A program made the position numbers and the translations under genes. From the NCBI RefSeq assembly GCF_021018895.1, contig NC_079365.1, forward strand, positions 1,847,501-1,911,500: DNA of 64,000 nt. Direction: 5' to 3'. Source of the DNA: Seriola aureovittata (taxonomy: Eukaryota > Chordata > Actinopteri > Carangiformes > Carangidae). Positions 11,910 through 23,214 of this stretch are shown here, piece by piece (position 1 is the stretch's first letter; every line of letters begins with the position of its first letter). The notes under the pieces are model-generated. The model had not been told where the DNA came from. It did no database searches and saw only the letters and a program-made list of their open reading frames with translations.

Positions 11910-12685
11910 ACTTATATTCTTGTTTCTCCTGTTATCAGCATAAAATGAAAGTTACACGTAAAAATCAAATAATCTAGTTATATTTTGTTTCTAAATATGA
12001 GCCCATAAGAAAAGCCAATAAGGAAAATTCAAGTTATTTTCTTGTTTATGTGTTCTAATGGTAAAATGAAAAAACAATCATTTCCTCTGCTATCATTCCA
12101 GTGGTGTAAACAAACTGTTAAAATATACACAGTCCCATCTGACAAACGATGGAAAATAGAAGTCTGCTTATCTGAATGTTTTAATGTCTGAATGTGATAA
12201 TGCACTGCATGACTGGCTGCCGTCATGTTGATCAACTTTATCCATTGTAGTTTGATTCTCTGTACGTTGGGGAGGACATCACGTCAGCCATGTTGAGTCT
12301 GAAGTAATCAGATTCATGACTTGAGTCATGTGACTCTCTGGCAATCGGCAGACACTGGATGTATTTACTGATCGTCAATTAGCTTAGCTTAACATATCTT
12401 AGCCAGTGACTGCAAGCGGCCCTGCAGATACTGCATCCTCACAGAGACTAAACCAATATCAATCCTCCATCTAACTCCTGTTAAAACAGTTTATGAGCCC
12501 AGAAGTGATGGAGTATTACTGAGATTAATAACTGTAGTGCACTGACTGTAATCAGATCACTCTAACATGTTACTCAGTAATGGCCAACACTCAATCCACG
12601 GTCTTTGTAAACTGAGAGACAGAAATACTTGATCCAGGAAAAGACTTAAAGACTTGATTCATCCTAATAACAAAATTCATATTCG
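11910..12685. other. No recognised gene or repeat family
   Basis: AT-rich DNA between a repeat D copy and the Tc1-like element; nothing supportable seen. Confidence 0.4.
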
Positions 12686-12687
12686 AC

Positions 12688-13720
12688 ATACACTCACCAA
12701 ACACTTTATTAGGAACACTTTTACTTCCGCTGATTGATGGAATTACCCAATCAGCCAATCATGTGGCAGCAGTTCAAGATCCAGCTCAGGAGCTTCAGTT
12801 AATGTTAATATTGGTTTGAATGTTTCTCAAACTGCTGATCTCAGAATGGAGCAACAGCAGAAAGCACCCAGTGAGCAGCAGCTCTGTGTTGATGAGAGAG
12901 TTCAGAGGTCAGAGGAGAATGGACAGACTGGTTGGAGCTGACAGAAAGGCTACAGTCACTCAGATAACCACTCTTTACAACTGTGCTGAGCAGAAAACCA
13001 CGTCAAGTTCCACTTCCTGTCACCAAGACCAGAAACCTGAGGCTGCAGTGGACACGGACTCACCAACACTGGACAGCTGAAGACCTGGTCTGATTGATCT
13101 GGATTTGTGCTGAGGCAGCAGATGGTAGAGTCAGAGTCTGAATCCATGGACCAACCTGCCTTGTGTCAACAGTCCAGGAATGTCTCAGTCTATCTGAGTA
13201 TTGTTGCTGACCATGTTCATCCCTTCATGGCCACAGCTCACCATCTTCTCATGGCTCCTTCCAGCAGGATAATGCTCCATGTCTCAAGCTGGTTTCATCA
13301 ACATGAGAGTTCAGCGAACTTCAGTGCCCCCCCCCCTGAATCCAGTAGAACTCCTTTGGGATGGTAAATGGTGAATGGACTTGCATTTAAATAGCGCTTC
13401 CCTAGTCTTACTGACCACTCAGAGTGCTTTACAATACTTGCCACATTCAGTATCTTGCCCAAGGACACTTCAACGAGCCGGGGATCGAAACACTGACCTT
13501 CTAATTAGTGGAGGACCCACTCTACCTCCTGAGCCACAGCTGCCCCAGTGTGGTAGAACAGGAGATTGGCAGCATGAATGAAATGATGTGATTCAGTCAT
13601 GATAACATGGAGCAGAGTCTCAGAGGAAAGCTTCAACATCTGGTGGATCCTTGACATGAACAACTGAGGAGCTACCCAGTGTTAGTTTGCTGCTCCTAAT
13701 AAAGTGCTCAGTGAGTGTGT
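12688..13720 (+). mobile_element. Decayed Tc1-like DNA transposon
   Basis: The ends form an inverted repeat: CACTCACCAAACACTTTATT after a TA at the left, and AATAAAGTGCTCAGTGAGTG at the right. Between them, plus-strand frames retain transposase-like pieces in order. One is LVGADRKATVTQITTLYNCA at about 12935-12985, in the N-terminal DNA-binding part; another is VADHVHPFMATAHHLL at about 13200-13250, from the catalytic domain. Further on come HVSSWFHQHE and PLGW. The frame is broken by deletions and shifts, by a C run at 13327-13336, and by the SINE at 13364-13546, after which the C-terminal part (GTGGTAGAACAGGAG and on) resumes. Autonomous fish Tc1 elements encode one transposase of about 340 residues that cuts and pastes at TA dinucleotides; this copy cannot. 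The family is recognised from the TIR and residues, not from a search. Confidence 0.88.
13364..13546 (-). mobile_element. tRNA-derived SINE nested in the Tc1-like element
   Basis: Read on the minus strand, it starts GGGGCAGCTGTGGCTCAGG, with an A-box-like TGGCTCAGGAGGTAGAG followed by a B-box-like GTTTCGATCCC. It ends in CATTCACCATTTAC. This is the Pol III promoter architecture of tRNA-headed SINEs. It interrupts the transposase relic between GGGATG and TGGTAGAAC, so it inserted after the Tc1-like copy. No clear target duplication remains. Confidence 0.8.
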
Positions 13721-13769
13721 GTTATAAGATTCAGATTGGTATGATAATAATAATATGATAGAGGACAAA

Positions 13770-14480
13770 TATGACTTCAGATGGATTTTATTTTGATCTA
13801 TTGCAGTGTATAGCATCCTTATGTCCTTCCCCACGTCTCCCTCCACTGTTTTTATTCCTCTGTGAACCCCAGGGGACCTCTAACCCCACCTCCACCTTTT
13901 TATCTCAATCAAATCTTGGTCGTAGCCATTCAGACGTGTCTGGCTATTTAGCAGGCTTTATTTATCCTGAGCTGATGCCCCATTACTGCAAGGGGACAGA
14001 TCCAAACTGAATCTATTTCAGGGAGGGCTGCTCTCGTACCATGAGAACAACAATGTTTAAGTCGGTGACAGCGAAGAGAGGCAGCGGGCAGATGGAAACC
14101 AGAGGTGAAGGACACTGAAGGAGATGAGGAAGAGGAGGAATGACAGATGAGAAGAGGAGGCGGAGGGTGTGGAGGAGGATAAGATGGGGGGCTAAAAGCA
14201 GAGAGATGGGCTTAAGGAGAGCCAGAGAGGGAGTGAAGGAGGAACTGGAAGAGGAGGAATACGGAGTGAAGAGAGCGCATAAATGAGAGAGGAATTAAGC
14301 CCAAGCGATAAAATTACACTCCTCCTCTCCTAGCAACAGTTACCGGGTCACTGATGGACAGCACGCCGCATGGCAACCAGTCAGCGGCAGAGGATGAGAG
14401 ATGAGAGAGATGAACAGAGGCCCACTGTCGGGCTGAGGAGGGAGAGGAGTTGAATAGGAGGGGGAGGGGGAGAAGGAGGA
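13770..14480. other. Purine-rich tract and unassigned DNA
   Basis: Bases 14100-14300 and 14440-14515 are strongly purine-rich (GAGGAGG-type). The proline/serine-rich minus frames at 14314-14648 are their translation, not genes. Bases 13900-14060 are low-repeat and could be regulatory, but no specific motif supports this. Confidence 0.4.
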
Positions 14481-15006
14481 GAAGGAGAGGGAGGAAGGGA
14501 AGCTGTGATGGTGTCGGGGGGAAATTTTTCCACCACAGACACAACGTTCTGCACACTGCTGTATATATGTGTAAATATTAACATTATAGGCATTTAGCTG
14601 GTATTCTCCTCCACAGAGACTGAATATGCTCTGGTAAAACAAAGACAATGAGCACTGAGGAGAATGTTGGAAGTTTGATTTTCAGGCTATTCACACTGTC
14701 TCCGGCTCACAAATCTAAAAAGAAAGGAAGTAGAGGAAGGCAGAGCTGCTGACATCAGGACAAAATAACTGCTGCATTATTATGACAGGAGGATTTGAAC
14801 ATTACAGCTACAAGGTCTGTGTTGTCTAAAGGTAAGGACAAGCTTTTATCATTACTCACACAAATATGTGTCACTTTTTGAGGACAAAAAAACAAAGATA
14901 AAGACCAAAACGACAGAACACACTGTCCGATAAGGAACCACAAAACATCTTGAGTGACACGTTGTCAGACCCAAAGCAGAAGATTCTGAAAAAGCTTTGT
15001 ATAAAA

Positions 15007-15397
15007 ATACCCTACTTTAGTCCCTTTTCCATTGGCCCAAAAAACCTGCCAAGACCCACTAACATCAGGCTTTTGTCAGCAATGGAAAAGGAAACAATCA
15101 ACATTCACACCCGGATCAAATGACTCTGCAGTAGATGCAGGTATTTATCGGCTCCTGCTCACACACACCTGTCACCTGTCCTGCACTGTGCAGTCATACC
15201 AGAAACACCGTGGCTTCAATGCGCTCAGGGATGAAAGAGTGAGCTGCAGCCCCGAAATAAGTTTCAAAAACACAATCACGGATTGAAGGGTCTCACATGG
15301 AGGTTCCTACACTGACAGGACACTAACCCGGAGATGGGAGGGATCTGTTTTACCAGTTTGCACGGCAGTTAGCAGCTCACTCTTTCTCCACTGCATC

Positions 15398-15428
<31 letters not shown>

Positions 15429-15510
15429 ATCAGGCAATCGCCTATTTTAGCAAGTCTACCCTCGTTTAAAAAACCTGCTTATACCGACTAATTTTGGTCT
15501 AAAAGGGTAT
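15007..15510 (+). repeat. Dispersed repeat B, copy 1
   Basis: Aligns with 24026-24602 in the same orientation. Shared landmarks are GGCTTTTGTCA(G/C)CAATGG, GGAAACAATCA, GACTCTGCAGTAG, TATTTATCGGCTC, CACACCTGTCACCTGTCC, GAGCTGCAGCCCC, AAAACACAATC and ACCAGTTTGCAC. The left and right ends carry ATACCCT and AGGGTAT, suggesting short terminal inverted repeats. A (GT)n tract lies inside. The family is not named and the element is non-coding. Confidence 0.75.
15401..15429. repeat. (GT)n microsatellite inside repeat B
   Basis: Fourteen GT units. The second repeat B copy lacks an equivalent array at the matching position (about 24470), so it expanded in this copy only. Confidence 0.95.
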
Positions 15511-15519
15511 TCGTGTCTG

Positions 15520-16220
15520 CATACTGATAACAATATATCTTGGCCAAAGAGAATTCTGGATTCTGATTGGTTGGAAGGTGTAGATCAACTGTCAATAACT
15601 GGACATCTGTGGCAGAGCCTAGTGTTTGTTTGCCGTTCTAAATGAATGAACCAGAATTAAACTGTAGCTAAGGACACCAGAGTTATTTGTGTAACCACCA
15701 ACAAGAATATATAGATGAACAGCTTCTGAGTGAGAACCACACTTACGTAATTTTAAATGTGAATCTTATTTGCAGGAATCTTGAATTTCAAATCAACTGA
15801 CAGTGACTGGAGAACCTCAACAATGTTAGCTGTTGAAGCTGGTAGCCTGAGAAGACCAGACAGGAAATTCAACCAAAACTGGTCAGAACTGGACAGAAAA
15901 AAAAGAGATATGGAGAAGTCAGAAGTAAGAGTGAGGGAGTAATGGACCTGTCCACAGTGGGTCTCAGATGGAGGGAGGGAGGGAGGGAGGCAGCCTGTGT
16001 GCAAGAGAGAGAGATAGCTATAATGTTATCTCTGCTAGAAATACACTTTTAATAATGTCATGGAGCAGAAAACATCACTATTCTCTGATCCTAAGACTGA
16101 CGGCAAGCACTGAAACCTCCCTTCACTGGTTTAAAACTTGTCAGGATTATAGGCTGTTTAGCTACATGCTGCCTAGCAACAAAAACGACAGAACTTTTGA
16201 GGTTCAGGATTTAGATTTTA
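15520..16220. other. No recognised feature; short (GGGA)n at 15969-15990
   Basis: Unassigned DNA upstream of the LINE fragment, with a short GGAG tetranucleotide array. Confidence 0.4.
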
Positions 16221-16225
16221 GATCT

Positions 16226-16989
16226 TACCCAGCTTCACTGCAGTATAAGTGGACAGAGACGCCAGAGCAAATGGGAAGAATAAAGGTGGAGGACTGTTTC
16301 TGCTTTTGAACAATAGATGGTGCAACCCCGGCCACATCACAGTGAAGGAGAAGATCTGGATATTGAACAGTTGGCAGTTGGCCTTAGACCGTACTATGTA
16401 CCGAAGGAGTTCTCACACATCATCATCATTGTTGTTTACATTCACCCACGAGCAGAGCCTGTTGTAAGAGTACAGACCCAGCACCCTGATGCATTCATTA
16501 CAATATCGGCTCAGGTCCTTTGATGTCTGCAGTGAAATGCTGCACATGTTTTATCAGTCAGTGGTGGACAGTGTACTCTTTAATGCTGCAGTCTGCTGGG
16601 GCAGCAGCATGTCAGACACAAAGAGACTGGACAAGCTGGTCAAAAAGGCTGGGCCTGTGCTTGGCAGGAATCTGGACTCACTCAGGACTGTTGTGGAGAG
16701 ACGCATGCAATGTAAGATGGAGGCCATCTTGGACAATACCAACCATCCTCTCCACAACATTCTGTCAGGACAGAGAAGCAGCTACAGCTGCAGCAAACAG
16801 CGCACTGTGCTGCAGAACAGAGAGGTTCAGGAGATCCTTTGTTCCCACTGCCACCAGGCTATACAGCACCTCAGCCAAAGGAGGTGGACTAATCTAATTC
16901 TTGTTTATTTATTATTAATTGTTATTATTATTATTATTTTTAACAATGAGCTCATGGACACATGAATTTCCCCTAGGGGATAAATAAAA

Positions 16990-17069
<80 letters not shown>
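16226..17069 (+). mobile_element. Internally deleted LINE (CR1/L2/Rex-like): endonuclease piece joined to RT C-terminus and 3' tail
   Basis: Bases 16226-16509 match the endonuclease segment of the LINE at 56449-56760. Translated pieces include NNRWCNPGHITVKEK and EFSHIIIIVVYIHPRAE in different frames. At 16509/16510 the sequence jumps to the C-terminal reverse-transcriptase region: LRSFDVCSEMLHMFYQSVV, then NAAVCWGSS, RLDKLVKKAG and EAILDNTNHPLH. A frameshift near 16780 moves the end into another frame (RRSFVPTATRLYSTSA). The RT catalytic core, including the region that would hold the metal-binding YXDD box, is absent. The element ends with TTCCCCTAGGGGATAAATAA, a small hairpin, and then (ATCT)n, the usual 3' tail of this LINE group in fish. 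In intact elements ORF2 nicks target DNA and reverse-transcribes the element RNA; this copy can do neither. Clade assignment is from remembered motifs. Confidence 0.85.
16990..17069. repeat. (ATCT)n LINE tail microsatellite
   Basis: About 20 ATCT units directly after the LINE 3' tail motif, indicating a microsatellite seeded by the tail. Confidence 0.97.
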
Positions 17070-17163
17070 AAATGTTCACTGGGACTCAAGGATGAACTGA
17101 TTTTGGTGTTGAAAAGGTCAATGTGACCTCACAAAACACTTTTTAGCCATAACTCAGTCCATG
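17070..17163 (-). repeat. Dispersed repeat D, inverted fragment
   Basis: The reverse complement reads GTTATGGCTAAAAAGTGTTT, GAGGTCACATTGACCTTTTC and ATCAGTTCATCCTTGAGTCC, matching the centre of repeat D. It starts immediately after the (ATCT)n array, so the LINE probably integrated into or beside a repeat D copy. Confidence 0.65.
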
Positions 17164-17169
17164 ACCATC

Positions 17170-18720
17170 CCCTTGGTCTTGGAGGTGTTCAGAAGGAGGC
17201 AGTTCTTTTCGCTCCATTCATTGAAGGCCATTGTCAGATCCCTGTACTCCTCTTGCTGCCCGTTCCTGATACGCACCACAATAGCTAAACAGAAATACAC
17301 AATAGATAAACAGGGATATAACCTGACAACTACGAGGAAACTTAATATGGTGGGGAAGACTGTGTCAAATGATCCAAAGCTCCAGAACAGCTGGGTCGAC
17401 CTTACCGTGAGATTGTTTTTGTTATTTGAAGTTTAACCCAAGAGCGGATCCATTTGTGGTGATGTGGAAGAAATAAGCAGTGCTGTTTCTATGGTTGCCA
17501 GCAGTTAATTGTAAACTGATTTAGAATCATAAATAAACTGTAACTCAACTGTTACATATATTGATATAAGACACCTGCTGCCATGACATACAATTTTCTA
17601 GTACGATTTACTTTAACAACAAAATGTTGTCATCAAACATGCAGACACAGGCACATGTACAACCTAATGCACTCTATGAGCAGTATTGGTCAATACTGTT
17701 CTTCTGTTATAACCCTTTTTTTCCATAGAATAATATCAACTAATGTTTGGTTTTTTTACATTAATTAGCCCTTTTACTTTCATCCGTCTCTCCCCTCCTC
17801 TGCCCTCCCACCCTCTCAGACTGAGCCCCCCCCCCCACCCCCCCCCATCAGAGCTGATCTGCGTCAGTGGACAGCAGGGAGTCATATATATGGAAATATA
17901 TGAAGTGTCCTCTTGCTAAAACGCCACGCTGATAAAGGTTTGCAGCAATTTGTGTTTCAAACTGTCACTGTGTGTACACAGAGAGCTGAGTGTCTTTGAA
18001 ATGATTTTCAATCCTAAAAATATATTGAGGTTTCATACCCAGCTCTAGCATCCACACACACAACCACACACACTCTCCCTCACACACTCAGTGCCCACAT
18101 TTCATTTTCCTTCATCAGACATATTAAAACGCTCTCCCTCTAACACCGCCACAGAGGGCTTGTTGAGACGAGCAGCGTCCCAGTGCAGCGTGCAGGCTGT
18201 GGGGGTTATTGCTGCCACTACAATTCCCCTGTGAAGTCAAGGAGAGACTGGTCAGACTCAGCCGCTGCCCAGTGGTTTATAGCTCTGTAGAGTGTTTTCA
18301 TTTCATTGTAGCCACTTTAAAGGAAAATGCCCTTATAAAGGCAGAGAGAAAGACAGAGGTGACGGTTTCTTCCCTCAAGCGAAATGCTCATAGAAAAAAA
18401 AAAAAAAGAAATCAATGATCTTTTACAACGAAAATGCTTCTTGATCCTGCTCCAGGACAGTACACAGAGACATGCTGTACTTTTTACTCCACTACGTTTT
18501 ACAGATTTTACATATGCTGCTTTTGAGCAGTTTTTGAAAATATGATTTATTGTTATTCATTAAGTTATCCAAGAGAGCACAAATGTACGAGTCTAGCTGC
18601 ACCTAACCAGCTACAACATTGACATGCTGCTAACATAAATGCACCAGAAAAAATAATTCCGTTAACACATATATACCGACAAATTTTTAATTTGGATATA
18701 TTCCACCATCTGGGGGAGGC
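17170..18720. other. No recognised gene or repeat family
   Basis: AT-rich DNA with a C-rich tract (17826-17847) and a poly-A run at 18393-18406. No supportable coding exon. Confidence 0.4.
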
Positions 18721-18721
18721 A

Positions 18722-19030
18722 GTAATTATTTGACTTCAACTCCTTGTGTGTCTATAGGTTGTTTTACTTTCCGTCTTTGTCAAGTTTTCTCGCTTATGTG
18801 ATAGTTTGCCACTCCCTCATGTGTTTCACCTGTTCCCACTTACCCCTGCCTCCCTTGTGTATTTAAGCCTCTGTGTTCCTCTCAGTCTTTGTCAGTTTGG
18901 TGTTTTCTGCGTGTCCCTGCTCCTGTTCCTGCGTATTGCCCGCTGTTTGGATTTTCTGTTTTTGTTTCTATTCATGTTCCCGAGTCTGGATCACCTGCGT
19001 TTAGTTTCCTGTTTGCCAGCTTGTAAGGTA
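18722..19030 (+). mobile_element. LTR-like fragment related to the solo LTR at 46587
   Basis: Shares with the solo LTR the ordered words ATGTGTTTCACCTG, CCTGCCTCCCTTGT and a TATA-like segment (GTATTTAAG here, CTATATAG there), followed by the T/G-rich leader. The outer TGTCA and TGACA ends are not recognisable, so boundaries are approximate. The 180-codon plus frame starting at 18806 crosses it but has no protein-like pattern. Confidence 0.5.
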
Positions 19031-19514
19031 GAACATATTCTCACCACACATCACGGCTTTGGTGAAAACCTTAACTGTAACACAAAAATTCGATATCACC
19101 TTCCAGCATGTTGGAATTCAAGTGGTCTGAGAGCAAACTATACGTCTATTGGCTGTTTTCAGACTTTCACCGCGGCTTTGTTGCTTGTGTTGTGTGCGTG
19201 TATGAAGTGCGTGTATATGCCCAGGAGATGCAGAGCAGCAGGAGGGCACTGTGATTTAAAATTAACGTTTAACAATGTTTTTTTTTTTTCTTTTCTAGAT
19301 TTCTGCCTACCCCAGTGTCTAAATTCTAATTGTAAAATATATAAATGATATGGTTCCCTCAAAAACTCCCATAATGGAATGAAAAATGTGACATTTATTG
19401 TAATGTTTACGTTACATTGTTCAGGCTGTAATTAAAAGAGTAAAAAACAATATCAGAACTTTCTGTTCAGATTGTCACTCCCTGTAAAAAAAAAAGAACC
19501 TGAAATGGCCGAAG

Positions 19515-19780
19515 TCATTACGAGAGCAGGGGTGTCAGGTGTCAGGTGACGTTGTGTATAGAGCGACAAAGTCTGTGGTGGGAGGAGGTTGAGGTGAATG
19601 GTCCATGACGTGAGAGAATGCTATTTCTTTTCTATTTCAAAAGGATAGTCGTCGCTCCTTCCATGACCTTAACTGCTATTATAAACATGACAACCAATGT
19701 CTGGCACTCTACCGACGGTCTGCGTTAAAGTAACCATGACAACAAAGGTCTGGTATGCCTTCTCTTTCAGTTCGGTGGCT
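19515..19780 (+). repeat. Dispersed repeat C, copy 2 (partial)
   Basis: Contains GTCAGGTGACGT, AAAGTCTGTGGTGGGAGGAG, GGTTGAGGTGAATGG and GTAACCATGACAACAAAGG. These align in order with 56868-57232 (read on the minus strand) and with 39200-39400. Confidence 0.5.
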
Positions 19781-20261
19781 TTGTTCTGTCACTGGGTGAC
19801 CTGAACTATTTAGTCAACAAACCAGTGACAAGATGGCTTTGAAGCCATCCTGGCTATAAGTCATATTGAAGTAAAATCCAGCACTGGCACTGATTCAGCT
19901 GGGAACTGATGGTCGAGGTAACACAACACAAACAGCTTATTTACGGGGCTAACAACATTGGAATAATGTGTGAACGCTCCTGTCTTTGTAACATACATGT
20001 GTCAGTGGTGGCACAAAATGATTTCTTTACAGCTCACTGCAAATTTGACAGAGTCAAATATCGAATTCCGAGATGTATTTTTTATTTTTTTAATTTCCCC
20101 AAATCCCGCCTGACATATGTGATATAAGAATTTTGAAAACGTTCGTGTCTGTTTGAACAGAAGGTTTGTGATGACGAAGCAGACTTTACAACAATATCGT
20201 TGAATCTCAAAAGCTTGGCCTGTGAAGGTGGACGGTGGTGGTTTTGGTGGACGGATTCCCT

Positions 20262-20263
<2 letters not shown>

Positions 20264-20293
<30 letters not shown>
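20264..20293. repeat. (CA)n microsatellite
   Basis: Fifteen CA units; they account for four overlapping open frames on both strands. Confidence 0.96.
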
Positions 20294-20295
<2 letters not shown>

Positions 20296-20790
20296 GACAA
20301 AAAGTGCATAGCAGATGCACGGGAGATGTGTACCGAGGTAACACTCTGCGTTGGTGTGCAGTGCCAGTCAATAAAACTTCCAGGAGCAGGGACTTTGGCC
20401 GGCCGGGCCTTTTGTGTCCACAAATACTGCCGCCTGCACAAAAGTTCCTCTTGAGAAGAAACACTGGTTCCTGTCATCCATCACAGGGGGCCATTTAGGG
20501 GAATTGCAGAGTGTTTGCTCAAGCCTTAATTAAAATGCACAGCCCATCACTGTGTTCCTGTACTTAACCTTGGCTCGCCCACTTCTCACTTGCTCTCTCT
20601 TCACTTGACTTCAAAGAGAGAGTGAATGCACGGGAAAAGCACATACTCACACATGAATATACACACAAACAGATACAGTGTATGTATGCCAGAGCTGGCC
20701 CAGTCAGTCCTTACTCTGGTGATTCACTTCATTAGCATTCTTTATATCGTCCTCCAATGCTCTTAGTGCTGAAGGACATCCACCGAGAGA

Positions 20791-20880
20791 ACACACACAC
20801 GCACACACACGCACACACACGCACACACACACGCACACACACGCACACACACGCACACACACATACACACACACACACGC
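20791..20880. repeat. Compound (CACACACACG)n array
   Basis: CA array punctuated regularly by CG, giving a higher-order unit of 8 to 10 bp and several CpG steps at fixed spacing. Confidence 0.95.
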
Positions 20881-20884
20881 GATG

Positions 20885-22250
20885 CAAAGCTAGCCTTAAC
20901 TCCACCTCCAGTGTGGACGCGTTGTGCTGCTTTATCGCAGCAGCTGTTGTGCTACAGCACGCTGGCAGGGAGGCAGGCTGGGGGTAATGGTCATCCTGCA
21001 ACCTGCTGGTAGCTGACCAGACACCCTGGCACTGAAAACCGAAGGGGGGGGGGGCGTATGGGGTCCATGTTTGAGGGGATGATGAGGGGGAGTTGATGTG
21101 AGGAGTAGGGTCTAAAGCTCTACTTGCAGCTCCCTAGAGAGGAGACCGCACTGCTTTTGATTATAACTTGCCTGGAGTCATCAGTTGAACAATAGATTTT
21201 TGCAAAACAATAACACAACATGATCACGATATAATACCACTGGAAACTGGAGGATGATAACTCTGAATTATCAGCCGTGCTGATGAGAGGGTGCAGAGCG
21301 CAGCAAGTCTACAGGAAAATCAAAACCACACTAACAAAGAACTACATGCAAACAAATTAGTGATTCAGAAATCTGGGCTCTTGAATGACTTAATTCATGC
21401 TCTCATAATATAGTTTTTATATCTTTTTTTTACGCTGGTAACACACACCTCTCCATACTGAATTCATTTTTTCAAAACCCTTCACACAATTTTCATGCAG
21501 CTCAGCACAGAAGCTCCTCGCACATCCACAATGCACTGATGCAACCAAAACACTAACCGATACACAACTCAGGATCGACTCTTGTACACACACAGCAATT
21601 GTCTTTGCCACTTATACATATATATCTGTATATATGTAAATATAATTCTAATAACACAAGACAAGACTATACATATGCACTACATCATACGATTGTATAG
21701 AAATATGACAGTGCTAGTCAACCCTGTTCTGAAAAGTGATCTTTTTTCTCTGTCCACCCCATCCTCTGCACATATGTCCAGACAGCCAGTGTTCACCTGA
21801 TTAATGGTATAAGTGTGGACGTAGTCTCAGTAAAAGCAGCAATACGACAATGTGAAAATACTCTGTTATATGTCAAAGTTCTACATTCAAAATGTTAGTT
21901 AAATGAAAGTATAAAGTTTGACATGCAAATGTTCCTTATGTATTAAAAGTACTACTTCAGAGCCAAATGTCCCTTAATCATATTGTTGGATTATTATTCT
22001 GACACATCTCAGCATCATTTTAATGTTGTACTTGGTTCAGATGGAGCTGATTTTAACTGAACTTTATAACTATGCATCATATTTTAGAAGGTAATCATGT
22101 GATGTGTGTATTATTGTAATAAACAGAGTAACTACAGCTGTAAAAAACTGTAGTGAAGTATTTAGTAGGATGAATACAATGTAAAGTACAAATATACCTG
22201 AGTACAGCAAACAGCGATGGCACTTTCACTTCTCCAAAGCTTCAAGAGCA
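20885..22250. other. No recognised gene; short poly-G at about 21045
   Basis: Unassigned AT-rich DNA with an eleven-G run near 21044-21054. Confidence 0.4.
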
Positions 22251-22256
22251 CAAAAT

Positions 22257-22309
22257 ACTACTACTACTACTACTACTACTACTAATACTACTAATACTAG
22301 TACTACTAC

Positions 22310-22341
<32 letters not shown>

Positions 22342-22366
22342 ATACTACTAATACTAGTACTACTAC

Positions 22367-22398
<32 letters not shown>

Positions 22399-22427
22399 GT
22401 ACTACTACTACTAATACTACTACTACG
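22257..22427. repeat. (CTA)n array with a 57-60 bp higher-order unit
   Basis: CTA trinucleotides are interrupted in a repeating pattern (AATACTACTAATACTAGTACTA). The block at 22261-22320 recurs with slight shortening at 22321-22377 and partly again after that. The minus frame of valine/leucine runs over it is an artefact. Confidence 0.93.
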
Positions 22428-22719
22428 AACACAAATTACTAATCTGTGCTCATAAATTTACAATAAATGAATGACTGAAGAGAAAAAAAATTACATGGAG
22501 GATGTTCTATTATTCTGCAGATGTAGAGTGTCTTGTGCGAGTAAAGGTCAGAGGGTCATTAAAATCAAAAAGGTTCATCCTGTGGGCAGTATGGATGTGC
22601 TCAGTAAATTTTAATTGCAATCTGACTGTAATAGTTGGGTGTTGAAAAAGAGGGAAGGTCAGAGGTCAAACAGGAATCATCTTCTGTGGATCATTAATAT
22701 CCAAATGTAATTTTATTGA

Positions 22720-23060
22720 AATCAAATGATTTTTTTTTTTGGTCAAAATCGCAGTATGGACTAAAGTCTTTGATGGACTGAGGCACAGTAAGAGGCACAC
22801 GGCTGCTGACGGAGCAGGATCTGGGTTAAGAAAAGAGACAAGGGCTGAGATTATGAAGAAGGGGTCAGGATTATGAAGCAGGAGAAAGGAAGGTGAAAGG
22901 AAGGGAGAAAGCGTTTCGAGCATCAGCGGCTGGGCAGGGAGTGAAAAAGGAGGCTCTGGTGAGGAGAACAAGGGAGGGTGCAGGGTTGGAGGAGGAGGAG
23001 GAGGAGGAGAGGGGGTGTTGGGAGGCAGCGGAAAGGGATGGCGGCTTTTTGTGGCTGGCT
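22720..23060. other. Polypurine-rich stretch
   Basis: Bases 22850-23040 are dominated by GGAG/GAAG words on the plus strand. The long overlapping frames here and across 23171-23212 are compositional. Confidence 0.6.
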
Positions 23061-23165
23061 GGATGTCGATCAGAGCAAAGCAGAGAGAAATCACTCGCTC
23101 ATGAAGTCCGCCCAGCACGACTTCATGTTTTCTGGAGCCTCGGCCAAGGGCAGAGAAAGACAGCA

Positions 23166-23170
<5 letters not shown>

Positions 23171-23212
<42 letters not shown>
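23171..23212. repeat. (CA)n microsatellite
   Basis: Twenty-one CA units. Confidence 0.97.

Positions 23213-23214
<2 letters not shown>

Noticed and set aside
14314..14648. Overlapping proline/serine-rich minus frames
   Set aside because: They are shadows of the purine-rich tract on the plus strand.
18806..19348. 180-codon plus-strand open frame, hydrophobic at the start
   Set aside because: It overlies an LTR-like fragment; the hydrophobic residues come from T-rich DNA, not a signal peptide or membrane protein.
20757..20987. Histidine/threonine-rich frame and possible CRISPR-like regular spacing
   Set aside because: The regular units are CACACACACG microsatellite units of 8-10 bp with no unique spacers.
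22226..22432. Valine/leucine-rich minus frame
   Set aside because: A direct translation of the CTA array.
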